64,000 nt of DNA, taken from the NCBI RefSeq assembly GCF_003730195.1, contig NZ_QWGG01000002.1:248001-312000 (forward strand), given 5' to 3'. This DNA comes from Halosimplex salinum. Its GTDB lineage: Archaea > Halobacteriota > Halobacteria > Halobacteriales > Haloarculaceae. Shown piece by piece: positions 42,343 to 50,600 of this stretch (positions are counted from its first letter, which is position 1; the number at the start of each line of letters is the position of its first letter). The position numbers and the translations under genes were made by a program. The notes under the pieces are model-generated. The model made no database searches, was not told where the DNA came from, and saw only the letters and a list, made by a program, of their open reading frames with translations.

Positions 42343-42924
42343 CTACTGAAGGAGGTGGCGCTTGCGAATCGTGGGCTCGCCGTCGCCGAAGTCGACGACG
42401 GCGTCGAACAGCGAGGCGATGCTGTCGACGGTCTTGCTGTCGTGGGCGGTCGGGTCGATGTGGAAGTGCGCCTTGGCGTCTGCGGCGTAGAGCTGGCCGG
42501 TGATCGCGTGCAGGAACTCGTAGGCCGTCTCCACCTCGACGTACTGGAGCATCGAGGTCAGCGAGTCGAAACACACCACCGGCGCGCCGTCCCACTGGGA
42601 GAGCAACTCCCCGATGGCGATGCCGAGCCCCGTCAGGTCGCTGGGGGTCGAGATGTGTTCGACGGTGACGCCGTCGGGCCGGGCGCCGGGCGATTCGCCG
42701 ACGACGATAACCGCCGCGTTCCCCGGCTGGTCGTCGGTCGCCCCGAACCACTGGTCGACGCAGTCGGTCGCGTCCCCGCGGAAGGTCACCCAGAGTACGT
42801 TCGAACCCCCCGGAGCGTCGGGGATCAACAGGTCGGTACAGGCTTCGGCCTCGCCGCCGGTCATCGACGGAGCACACAGCAGCACGTTCCGGGCGTCGGC
42901 CAGTTCGGAGGTCAGATCAGTCAT
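42343..42924 (-). CDS. RecA/KaiC-fold protein lacking a P-loop
   Basis: 193 residues: LADARNVLLCAPSMTGGEAE, then NVLWVTFRGDATDCVDQWFG, the strand-rich VVCFDSLTSMLQYVEVETAY and the terminal FHIDPTAHDSKTVDSIASLF. The order of strands and helices is that of KaiC/RadA-like ATPases, but the Walker A position reads APSMTGGEAE and lacks the Lys. It therefore probably does not hydrolyse ATP. Haloarchaea have many such proteins, often linked to signalling. It lies between the 106-aa gene and the MinD-linked cluster on the same strand. Confidence 0.75.
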   Translation of the reverse strand: MTDLTSELADARNVLLCAPSMTGGEAEACTDLLIPDAPGGSNVLWVTFRGDATDCVDQWFGATDDQPGNAAVIVVGESPGARPDGVTVEHISTPSDLTGLGIAIGELLSQWDGAPVVCFDSLTSMLQYVEVETAYEFLHAITGQLYAADAKAHFHIDPTAHDSKTVDSIASLFDAVVDFGDGEPTIRKRHLLQ

Positions 42925-43018
42925 CCTCGTCGATCAGTTCTCCATATCTATCCGCGGCGCGACCAAAATCCTTCCGCTCCGACCGATTACGGCCCGCCGC
43001 CGTCGCGCTCTCGCCGCG

Positions 43019-43339
43019 CTACGCGCCGTCGAACCGCTCGACCGTGAACTCGCCCGGCCGCTCGACGAGTTCGCGAACCCGCTCGCGAGCGCCCTGGGCC
43101 GAGGCGGCGAGGACGACGACGCCGTCGACGGCGGCTGCGGTATCGCCGCCGTCGGCGTCTTCGCCTTCGCTCCCGCTTCCACTCCGTGCCCGGTAGGCCG
43201 ACAGCTCCCCGTCGAACTCCGTCGCGTACGTCCGCAGCGTCCCCCGGACCTCCCGCTCCAGCCCCGCCAGGTCGATCTCGCCGTCCTCGAACTCGGCGAG
43301 CGCGTCCTCGACGTTGCGCAGGGCAGAGATCCGGTCCAT
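43019..43339 (-). CDS. Small helical protein co-translated with mcm
   Basis: 106 residues from ATG 43339, whose first base is shared with the stop of mcm (TGATG), so translation is coupled. An N-terminal helical pair (DRISALRNVEDALAEFEDGE and LAGLEREVRGTLRTYATEFD) is followed by a short disordered loop and an alpha/beta segment VDGVVVLAASAQGARERVRE. No known motif. The tight coupling suggests a job connected with the replicative helicase or its expression level. Confidence 0.7.
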   Translation of the reverse strand: MDRISALRNVEDALAEFEDGEIDLAGLEREVRGTLRTYATEFDGELSAYRARSGSGSEGEDADGGDTAAAVDGVVVLAASAQGARERVRELVERPGEFTVERFDGA

Positions 43340-45435
43340 CAGGTCGTTCGTAGGTGATCGGTCCGCGGCTCGTACACTTCGCCTTTCTGTTTGAGCTGTT
43401 CGATCTCGTGTTCGGCCTTGGACTGGTCCATCCCGACCTCTTCGGCTCGCTCGACGACCACGTCCACCGGCGCGCCGTCGTCGTACTCGTCCTCGAGCTC
43501 CTGAATGAGCGTCTTGAGGTTCTTGATCCGGTCGCGCTGGCTCTTGGTCGTCCCCGCCTCGATCATGTCGGCGTCGAGTTCGCCCGTCTCCGGGTCGACG
43601 CCCACGTCCTCCATACACGACCGGACGATGTCGATGACTCGCGACGCGTCCTCGGAGGTCACCTTGTCCGAGAGCCGCACTCGCGCCGACGCCTCCGCCA
43701 GCCGGACGATGGCCTCCAGTTTCCGCGCCGTCACCGGGACGGCGGCCTCCTCGTCGGCGCCCTGTGTCCGCAGGTCGACGTAGAAGTCCTCGATCTCCTG
43801 GCGCGCCTCCTCGGTCATCGTCGGGTAGCAACTGCGCTTCGCGTGGGCGATGTACTTGCGCAGGAGCTCCGGTTCGATGGTCGGCGCCACGTCGTCCGTG
43901 ACGTTCTCGACCTCCTCGTCGCTGAAGTTCGACGTCCCGGACTCCACGCGGTGGGTGTGGAGCTCCCCCGCGTAGTTGGTCCGCAGGATGTGGTCCGCGA
44001 GGTTCCGGTCCTCGGCCTCGTTCGGCTGGTCCGTCACCGTGAAGATCAGGTCGAACCGGGAGATGAGAGCGGGTTCGAGGTCGATCTGCTCGCTGATGGG
44101 CTCGTACTGGTCGAAGCGACCGTACTTCGGGTTCGCCGCGCCGAGCAGCGAACAGCGGGACTTGAGCGTCGCGTTGATCCCCGCCTTCGAGACGCTGATC
44201 TCCTGCTGTTCCAGCGCCTGGTGCATCGCCGACCGGTCGTCGGCGGCCATCTTGTCGAGCTCGTCGACCGCGGCGATGCCCTGGTCGGCGAGGACGAGCG
44301 CGCCCGCTTCGAGCGTCCACTGCTGGCCGTCGCCGAAGTCGTCTCTGACGGCTGCCGCGGTGAGCCCGGCGGAGGACGACCCCTTCCCCGAGGTGTATAC
44401 GGAGCGCGGAGCGATATTTTGGATGTATGATAACATCTGAGATTTTCCGGTTCCAGGGTCGCCTATCAGCAACATATGGAGGTCTCCACGTATACGAGAT
44501 TCGTCAGGAAGGTGTTTGGTGACCCCCGAGAACAGCTGGAGGATCATCGAGAGCTTCTCGCGGTCGTAGCCGTAGATGGAGGGGGCGATGGCGCCGACCA
44601 TCTTCTCGTAGATGCCGTCCTCGCTGGAGAGCTCGATGATCTCCGTCTTGTCCTCCTCGGTGATGTCCATCTCCTCGAACTGCTCGTCCTCGATCTCGAC
44701 GGAGAAGCCGTCCATGTACACGTCGAACATGGGCGACTGGTCCTGGTCGCTGCCCTGCTGGTCGAGTTTGAGGACGCCGTCGACGCGGACGTGGTCGCCG
44801 GCGGTGACGTTGCCGGTGATGTCGTCCTCGATGTTCACGTCGATATTTTGAGGAGTCTCGCCGCCACGCAGGCCCTCGGGGGACTCCTGGACGCGGATCT
44901 TCTGGGCGTCGATGAACTCCGACTGGTCGAAGTTGACCCGGAAGGGGCCCTGCCGTTCACAGCCCTGGCACTCGTGGGGCTCCTGGAAGTCGCCGGACTG
45001 CTGCGGGATGCGGGTGAGCGTGCCACAGCGCTGGCACTCGAAGGCGGCCTGGGTGATCTTGGGCTTGACGTCGGTCGCCTTGCGGACGATGCCCTGCACG
45101 GAGATGAGTTGTCCGCGGTGGTCCGCGCGGATCTCGCGGATGTCCGTGGTCTCGGGGAGGTTGCGGACGCGGACGTGGGCCTGTCCGAGCTTCACGTCGA
45201 CGGGGAGGTCGTAGAGCCGCAGCGCCTCCTCGGCGTAGTCGCGAAGCTCTTCGGGGTGGTTTTGCACGTCGTCGGCGAGGTCGGGGTCGAAGCGGTAGAT
45301 GTCCTGCCAGTCGAGATACAGCGACTTCTGCTCGGTCGGATACTTCTGGGCGAGCTCGCCGATCTCGTTGCGGTAGTAGTCCCGATAGAGCTCCTCGAAG
45401 GAGTCTATCAGTTCGGTGTTCTCGGCGCGCGCCAT
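43339..45435 (-). CDS. mcm: Replicative DNA helicase MCM (intein-free)
   Basis: 698 residues from ATG 45435 (MARAENTELIDSFEELYRDY). It shows an N-terminal OB/zinc domain (ECQRCGTLTRIPQQSG with HECQGC), Walker A GDPGTGKSQ (about residue 325), the arginine-finger region, Walker B LAD/VDELDKM, sensor 1 GAANP, and a C-terminal winged helix. It is the hexameric fork helicase. Many haloarchaeal MCMs carry inteins at Walker A and none is here. The DNA over 44396-44520 around Walker A has about 47% GC and rare codons (TTA, TTG, ATA, AAA, CAA, AAT, CGT) unlike the rest of the gene. Confidence 0.97.
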   Translation of the reverse strand: MARAENTELIDSFEELYRDYYRNEIGELAQKYPTEQKSLYLDWQDIYRFDPDLADDVQNHPEELRDYAEEALRLYDLPVDVKLGQAHVRVRNLPETTDIREIRADHRGQLISVQGIVRKATDVKPKITQAAFECQRCGTLTRIPQQSGDFQEPHECQGCERQGPFRVNFDQSEFIDAQKIRVQESPEGLRGGETPQNIDVNIEDDITGNVTAGDHVRVDGVLKLDQQGSDQDQSPMFDVYMDGFSVEIEDEQFEEMDITEEDKTEIIELSSEDGIYEKMVGAIAPSIYGYDREKLSMILQLFSGVTKHLPDESRIRGDLHMLLIGDPGTGKSQMLSYIQNIAPRSVYTSGKGSSSAGLTAAAVRDDFGDGQQWTLEAGALVLADQGIAAVDELDKMAADDRSAMHQALEQQEISVSKAGINATLKSRCSLLGAANPKYGRFDQYEPISEQIDLEPALISRFDLIFTVTDQPNEAEDRNLADHILRTNYAGELHTHRVESGTSNFSDEEVENVTDDVAPTIEPELLRKYIAHAKRSCYPTMTEEARQEIEDFYVDLRTQGADEEAAVPVTARKLEAIVRLAEASARVRLSDKVTSEDASRVIDIVRSCMEDVGVDPETGELDADMIEAGTTKSQRDRIKNLKTLIQELEDEYDDGAPVDVVVERAEEVGMDQSKAEHEIEQLKQKGEVYEPRTDHLRTT

Positions 45436-45448
45436 TGGGTGACCCCAG

Positions 45449-45469
45449 CTTACCCCTCCCTCGGGTAAG
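45449..45469. promoter_or_regulatory. Inverted repeat in the mcm promoter
   Basis: CTTACCC (45449-45455), 7-nt spacer, GGGTAAG (45463-45469), a perfect 7-bp repeat ending 14 nt before the start codon of mcm. It covers the region where a leaderless promoter would place its TATA box and start site, so a bound protein would block initiation. Confidence 0.45.
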
Positions 45470-45514
45470 AACCTTCGCAAACCGGGGTGAAAGTGAACGC
45501 ACGCGCGACCCCGA

Positions 45515-46060
45515 CTACCAGCTCACCTCGTAGGTACAGCGGTCGGCGCCCTCGGACCGGCACGCACCCACCTCGCAGACGCAGACGAAGCCGTCCGCGT
45601 GGGCGACCGCCGTCCCCTCGACGACCCCTCGGTCGAACGCACAGGCGTAGGGCGTGTGACACTCGATCCGACCGTCGGCGTCCCCGATCTGTCGGAACGA
45701 GTAGCCGCCCACGTCGCCCCCGCGGTGCTGGTCGCGACAGACCTCGTCGAGGGCCGTCAGCGCTTCGGGCACGTCTCCGGGTTCGGTCGGGAACGACACC
45801 GCTCGGGCGATGCGCTGACCGAGCGCGTGGACCGCGTGGTCGCCGACGAGGTCGTGGAGCGCGTCGATCGCGGCGACGAACGCGGAGAGGGGGTACCACT
45901 CGCCCGGTTCGGCCGTCGAGATGCCGCGCTCGTCGAGGATAGCCCGGGCCGCCGCCCGCGACTCGGTCGAGAACGTCTCCACGCCGGCGGCGACTGCCCC
46001 GACCACCTCACCGGTCACTTCCATCTCCGCGACCGGGTAGTCGCCGCGTGCGGAACTCAT
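45515..46060 (-). CDS. Cysteine-containing regulatory-type protein, function unknown
   Basis: 181 residues from ATG 46060 (MSSARGDYPVAEMEVTGEVV). An N-terminal helical half (ESRAAARAILDERGISTAEP, then YPLSAFVAAIDALHDLVGDH) is followed by a beta-rich half with Cys residues (CRDQHRGG, CHTPYACAF, CVCEVGACRSEGADRCTYEV). The pattern resembles heme-NO-binding/V4R-like sensor proteins, in which a helical domain and a Cys-bearing sheet hold a ligand. That is a guess from pattern only. It lies upstream of mcm on the same strand, with the mcm promoter between. Confidence 0.55.
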   Translation of the reverse strand: MSSARGDYPVAEMEVTGEVVGAVAAGVETFSTESRAAARAILDERGISTAEPGEWYPLSAFVAAIDALHDLVGDHAVHALGQRIARAVSFPTEPGDVPEALTALDEVCRDQHRGGDVGGYSFRQIGDADGRIECHTPYACAFDRGVVEGTAVAHADGFVCVCEVGACRSEGADRCTYEVSW

Positions 46061-46315
46061 GAGGGGGTCTACGACCGCTCCAGAAAAGTACACACGGCCA
46101 AACCAGTTAGGACCGGCGGCCGTCTGCGCGTCCAGAACAGATGGAGAGATAGGGTACGGTCGCCCTTGCTGTCCGCCCCGTGGCCGAGCGCCAGTCGGCC
46201 ATCTGTCGTTCGAAGGGGAACTGGCTTAGAATTCGGTCCTCAGTGCTGTGGGTGTTTATTCCGGGCGGTCTGCGGGATTTCTGTCGCTGTCGCTCACGGA
46301 TCGGACGCGACAGAA

Positions 46316-46388
46316 TGGGACCGCCCGGATTCGAACCGGGGTTATCGGCACCCAAGGCCGAAAGGATACCAAGCTACCCCACGGTCCC
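46316..46388 (-). tRNA. tRNA-Pro (UGG)
   Basis: 73 nt fold into a full cloverleaf on the minus strand. The acceptor GGGACCG pairs with CGGTCCC plus discriminator A. The D-arm contains TAGCTTGGTA, the anticodon stem-loop is TCGGC-CTTGGGT-GCCGA with anticodon TGG at loop positions 3-5, and the T-loop is GGTTCGAATCC. There is no encoded CCA and no intron. The position just downstream of the SLC13-type gene on the same strand is probably incidental. Confidence 0.95.
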
Positions 46389-46463
46389 GCAAGAATCTAT
46401 TGCGGAGGCACCGACGAAAGGGTTTCGTTGCGTCCCGAGGCCCGCGACGACTCCCGGGTCCGC

Positions 46464-48338
46464 TCACAGTCCCCAGAAGAAGGCGATTCCGAGAGTCGTG
46501 ACGCCGGCGAAGATCAGCTGGAGGGGGCCGCCGACGCGGAGGTAGTCGGTGAAGCGGTAGCCGCCGGGACCGTACACGAAGAGGTTGGTCTGGTAGCCGA
46601 CTGGAGTCATGAAGGCCGTCGAGGCGGCGAAGGTGACCGCGAGGATGAAGGCGAAGGTGTTGACGCCGAGCTGCTGGGCGGCCTCGACGGCGACGGGGAT
46701 CATGAGCACGACGCTGGCGTTGTTGCTGATGATGTTCGTCAGGCCGGCGGTGACGAGGTACAGCATGGCGAGCACACCGAGCGGCGGGAGCAAGGAAGCG
46801 GACCCGACGACGAGATCGGCGACGAGATCCGCGCCGCCGGTGTTCTCCAGGGCGATCCCGAGCGGGATGACGCCGGCCAGGAGGAAGACGACGTCCCACT
46901 GGACGGCGTCGTAGATCTCGGTGGGTTTGAGACAGCCGGTGAGCACCATCGCGAGGGCGCCCGCGAGCGCGGCGACGACGATGGGGAGGAGGCCGACGGC
47001 CGCGGCGCCGACGACGACGCCGACGATGCCGATGGCGACGGGGATCTTCGACCGGCGGTAGTCCGGGCGGTCGATCTCCTGGGCGACGATGAAGTCGCGG
47101 CTGACGTTGAGTCGCTCGATGCTGTCGGGGGGCCCCTGGATCAGGAGCGTGTCGCCGACGCGCAGTCGGACGTGGTCCATGCGCTGGCGGAACAGCTCCT
47201 GGCCGCGCCGCAGGGCGAGGACGGTCGCGTCGTAGCGCTGGCGGAAGTTGGTCGTCCGGAGCGTCTCGCCGACGAGGTCCGACCCCGGCGCGATCACGAC
47301 CTCGACGAGGTTGTCGCGCTCGTTGGCGACTTCGAGTTCGTCCTCGTCGACCTCGACCTCGGGGAGGAGATCCAATCCCTCGGCGTCGGAGAGCGCCACG
47401 AGCGTGTCGCGGTCGGTCCGCACCGCGAACACGTCGCCCGCCCGGATCGTCTTCGGGTCGAGCGGTCCGGTGAACGCCCGGTCGCCGCGGATCAACTGGA
47501 CGAGGTCGATGTCGAAGTCGGTGTCGCGGAGCGCGTCCCGCACGGTCTCTCCGATCAGCGGCGAGTCCTCGCGGACGACGACTTCGGTGAGGTACTCGCC
47601 CATCTCGAACTCCGTAGTGAGGTCCCTGGCGACGGGGATGCGCTCGGGCGTGAGCCAGCGGCCGACCGTCAGCAGGTATATCGTCCCGACGATGGAGACG
47701 ACGATACCCAGCTGGGTGAACTCGAACATCGTGAACGTGCGGCCGATGAGCCGGCCGGAGAGCTCGGAGGCGAGGATGTTCGTCGACGTGCCGATGAGCG
47801 TCAGCATGCCGCCGAACATCGACGCGTAGGAGAGGGGGATGAGGAGTTTCGACGGCGAGGTCTTGCCCTCGTGGGCGAGGTCGGTGACCATCGGCAGGAG
47901 GATGGCGACCGCGGCGGTGTTGTTGATGAAGCCCGAGATAGGGCTGACGAGGCCGATGATGGCGCCGAGCTGTCGCCCCTCGCTGTCGCGGGTGAAGCCG
48001 GCGATCTTCGAGCCGAGGATCTGGACGACGCCGGTCCGCTGGACGCCGTCCGAGAGGATGAACATCGCAAGCACCGTGAGCGTCGCCGAACTGGCGAACC
48101 CGGAGAGGCCGTTGTCGGTCATCGAAAGCCCCGCGGCCGGGTCCGAGAGCACGACGAGGCCGTCGGCGAGCAGGCCGAGATCCGCTGCGACCGCCGACAG
48201 CGGCTCCACGAGCAAGAGGGCGATCAGGATGCCGATAGCGGTGATGTCGACGGGGACCGGTTCGGTGGCGAAGAGGATCAGGGCGACGAGGATCACGAGG
48301 AAGACGAACGCAGTGGACGCGGTGATCCCGAATGGCAC
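46464..48338 (-). CDS. SLC13/DASS-type carrier with two RCK_C (TrkA-C) domains
   Basis: 624 residues. Membrane helices flank a central cytoplasmic insert of about 170 residues (about 215-385). The insert holds two TrkA-C-like domains (VVVREDSPLIGETVRDALRD with DVFAVRTDRDTLVALSDAEG, and VVIAPGSDLVGETLRTTNFR with VGDTLLIQGPPDSIERLN). The carrier halves show the repeat signature SGFINNTAAVAILLP and SNNASVVLMIP with the N-(N/T)-(T/A) motif of divalent-anion:Na+ symporters. The RCK_C pair suggests nucleotide or ion gating. Sulfate, dicarboxylate or another anion is the likely substrate. It is not a TrkH potassium channel. Confidence 0.9.
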   Translation of the reverse strand: MPFGITASTAFVFLVILVALILFATEPVPVDITAIGILIALLLVEPLSAVAADLGLLADGLVVLSDPAAGLSMTDNGLSGFASSATLTVLAMFILSDGVQRTGVVQILGSKIAGFTRDSEGRQLGAIIGLVSPISGFINNTAAVAILLPMVTDLAHEGKTSPSKLLIPLSYASMFGGMLTLIGTSTNILASELSGRLIGRTFTMFEFTQLGIVVSIVGTIYLLTVGRWLTPERIPVARDLTTEFEMGEYLTEVVVREDSPLIGETVRDALRDTDFDIDLVQLIRGDRAFTGPLDPKTIRAGDVFAVRTDRDTLVALSDAEGLDLLPEVEVDEDELEVANERDNLVEVVIAPGSDLVGETLRTTNFRQRYDATVLALRRGQELFRQRMDHVRLRVGDTLLIQGPPDSIERLNVSRDFIVAQEIDRPDYRRSKIPVAIGIVGVVVGAAAVGLLPIVVAALAGALAMVLTGCLKPTEIYDAVQWDVVFLLAGVIPLGIALENTGGADLVADLVVGSASLLPPLGVLAMLYLVTAGLTNIISNNASVVLMIPVAVEAAQQLGVNTFAFILAVTFAASTAFMTPVGYQTNLFVYGPGGYRFTDYLRVGGPLQLIFAGVTTLGIAFFWGL

Positions 48339-48410
48339 GTTCCAACCGGTGTGTGGGAGTCTGAAAAAGTGTGCGGTTGGTCGCGTGGTCTCCGGCCGTG
48401 TCGCCGGCGA

Positions 48411-50462
48411 TTACCGCTCCTCGTCGCGCAACTCCATCGTCCCGACGATCTCGTAGGGGTCCTGTCCCTTGCGGATGCCGTCGAGGAGGAGGAAGGCGTC
48501 GTCGGGCGAGAGGAAGTGCGAGGTGACGGCTCGACCGAGCGGCGACGGTTCCAGCCCGTCGATGAACTCGTACTCGAGGAGTTTGCCCAGCGCGTGCTTC
48601 GTGGGCACCTCGCCGATCATCCGCTCGTTGAGCCGCTGGGCGTGCTTCCCGGCGACGGTGACGTTGGCGAGGGTCTCCTCGACGGCCGCGCCCTCGTCGT
48701 AGCGGGTGATAACCGGGTCCATCTCGCCTTTCAGGAGCTTGAACGCCACCTCGTCCTCGCTCATGTCCTGGCTGTTGTGGTAGTGGCCGTCGGGTTCGAC
48801 GAGGACGTAGACGGTCCCCTTGTCGTGGTAGTCCGGGCGGCCGGCGCGGCCGAGCATCTGGTGGAACTCCTGAACGGTGAGCCACTCGATGCCCATCGCC
48901 AGCGAGTCGAAGACGACCTGCGACGCGGGGAAGTCGACCCCGGCCGCCAGCGCGGCGGTCGTGACCACGGCGGCCAGGTCCTGGTCGGCGAACATCCCCT
49001 CGACTTTCTTCCGGCGGCGGTGGTCGAGGCCGGCGTGGTAGGGCGCCGACTCGTACTCGAGTTTCCGGGAGATCTCGTGACAGCGCCGCCGCGAGTTGGT
49101 GAAGATGATCGTCTGCCCGCGATACCCCTTCGAGGACTTCGTGTCGAACGCCCTGCGGACGAGTTTGTTCTCGATCTGGGTCTTCTCGCGGGCGTCCGCG
49201 AACGTGACGTGGCGCTCGATGGGGACCGGTCGCTCCTCGAACTCGATGAGTTGCGCGCGGAGCTTCTTCGCGAGGTCGCTCGGGTTGCCGACGGTCGCGG
49301 AGAGGTAGATCCACTGGGTGCCGTGGGTGCTCCTGTTGTCCGCCAGTTCGCCACAGTAGTACTTCAGCCGGGAGATGAGGCCGTCGAGGCGGTGACCGCG
49401 CTCGTCCTCGCCGAGGGTGTGGACCTCGTCGATGACGACGGTCCCGATGTTCCCGAGGTCCTTGCCGGTGCGCAGGGCGTGGTCGATGCCCTCGTAGGTG
49501 CCGACGATCACGTCCGCGCCGGGGTCGAAGCGGCCGCCGCCGTCGTTGATGCGGCTCGCGCCCACGCGGAGGGACACGTCGACCATGTCGCCGTAGCGCT
49601 CCTCGAAGGACTCGTGTTTCTGGTTGGCGAGCGCGACGAGCGGGACGAGGAAGAGCATCTTCCCCTCCCCGTTGAGGACGCGGTCGAGCCCGGCCATCTC
49701 GCCGATGAGGGTCTTCCCCGTCGCGGTCGCGCTCACGACTAGCTGGTCCCGGCCCTCGGTCACGCCGTTCTCGACGGCGAGGCTCTGGACGGGCAGGAGC
49801 GTGTCGAACCGGCCTTCGATGTGGTCCTGGATGCCGGGGTGGAGGTCCAGCGAGTCCACACGAACTGGATCGACCTCGTCGACGGTCGCCGAGATCTCGT
49901 CGAACTTGGTGAGATCGGGGTCGAGGTCGCCCTTGAGGAGGTTCGAGACGCGTTTCAGGTCCTGCACCTCGGTCAGGAGGTCGTAGAGGCGGTCGCGCGC
50001 GCCGGCGGTGATCTCGCCCTTGTAGGCGAGTTCGCGGTCGAGTTCGGCCTTCGCGCAGTCCGGGCAGATGTGTTCGCCGTCGGCCTCGATGGCCGTCTCC
50101 GAGGTGATCGGCGAGTAGTGGCCCTCGCTGGCGCAGTAGCGGCAGGTCCTGACGGCTTTCCCCTCCAGCTGGTAGGCGTCGAGGAGCTCCTGGAGGCGTC
50201 GGCGGACGGCCGGCGAGGTCTGCTCGGAGATGCGGATCCGGGAGGCCGAGCGGGCGAGTTCGAGGAACAGGTCGGGCGGGCGGGGCTCCTCGCTGGAGCC
50301 GCGCTTCACGCGGAGCCGCGCCGGGCGCGGCCCGGCGTCGGTCTCCTTGAGTTCCAGAATCGCGTGGAGGCGACGCTCTCCGTCCTTGACGACGGCGACC
50401 CGCACGTCGTCGCCGTACTCGTGGAGGAACAGCGTCCCGACCTCGCCGACCTGCTGTGACAC
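48411..50462 (-). CDS. Ski2-like DEAD/DEAH-box helicase with N-terminal zinc domain
   Basis: 683 residues from a GTG at 50462 (VSQQVGEVGTLFLHEYG), supported by a TATA-like box about 28 nt upstream; no ATG fits. An N-terminal beta-rich part is followed by four Cys (TCRYCASEG and HICPDCAKAE), probably a zinc ribbon. The helicase core has SATATGKT (motif I), DEVH (motif II), SATVGNP (motif III), TNSRRRCHEISR (motif IV) and QMLGRAGRPDYHDKG (motif VI). The family unwinds DNA or RNA. This zinc-bearing haloarchaeal form is distinct from Hel308 and its substrate is unknown. Confidence 0.9.
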   Translation of the reverse strand: MSQQVGEVGTLFLHEYGDDVRVAVVKDGERRLHAILELKETDAGPRPARLRVKRGSSEEPRPPDLFLELARSASRIRISEQTSPAVRRRLQELLDAYQLEGKAVRTCRYCASEGHYSPITSETAIEADGEHICPDCAKAELDRELAYKGEITAGARDRLYDLLTEVQDLKRVSNLLKGDLDPDLTKFDEISATVDEVDPVRVDSLDLHPGIQDHIEGRFDTLLPVQSLAVENGVTEGRDQLVVSATATGKTLIGEMAGLDRVLNGEGKMLFLVPLVALANQKHESFEERYGDMVDVSLRVGASRINDGGGRFDPGADVIVGTYEGIDHALRTGKDLGNIGTVVIDEVHTLGEDERGHRLDGLISRLKYYCGELADNRSTHGTQWIYLSATVGNPSDLAKKLRAQLIEFEERPVPIERHVTFADAREKTQIENKLVRRAFDTKSSKGYRGQTIIFTNSRRRCHEISRKLEYESAPYHAGLDHRRRKKVEGMFADQDLAAVVTTAALAAGVDFPASQVVFDSLAMGIEWLTVQEFHQMLGRAGRPDYHDKGTVYVLVEPDGHYHNSQDMSEDEVAFKLLKGEMDPVITRYDEGAAVEETLANVTVAGKHAQRLNERMIGEVPTKHALGKLLEYEFIDGLEPSPLGRAVTSHFLSPDDAFLLLDGIRKGQDPYEIVGTMELRDEER

Positions 50463-50482
50463 GTCTCTCCATCCGTTATCGA

Positions 50483-50490
50483 GGTATATC
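50483..50490 (-). promoter_or_regulatory. TATA-like box of the Ski2-like helicase gene
   Basis: gatatacc on the minus strand, 21-28 nt before the GTG at 50462. It supports the non-ATG start and a leaderless transcript. Confidence 0.5.
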
Positions 50491-50600
50491 AGCGATTCGG
50501 ACTGTCGTGCGGGTCGATACCGCGTGTCAGTGCCGCGCGGCGAGAGTCGGGCCGGTGAGCGACCCGCCACACTTTGGTCGCTGGCGGTCCCGCTTCGGGT

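Noticed and set aside
42343..42924. Functional KaiC/RadA ATPase
   Set aside because: The Walker A position lacks the G-K-(S/T), so ATP hydrolysis is unlikely despite the RecA-like fold pattern.
44392..44520. An intein or foreign insertion in mcm at the AT-rich patch
   Set aside because: The protein reads straight through GDPGTGKSQMLSYIQN with no inserted residues, so no intein is present. Only a scar of past homing is proposed.
46248..50472. Very long open frames on both strands across the SLC13-type and helicase genes
   Set aside because: They are mirror frames of real genes with clear domains, and they run through the tRNA-Pro gene. Their translations are low-complexity and rich in Arg or Val/Asp.
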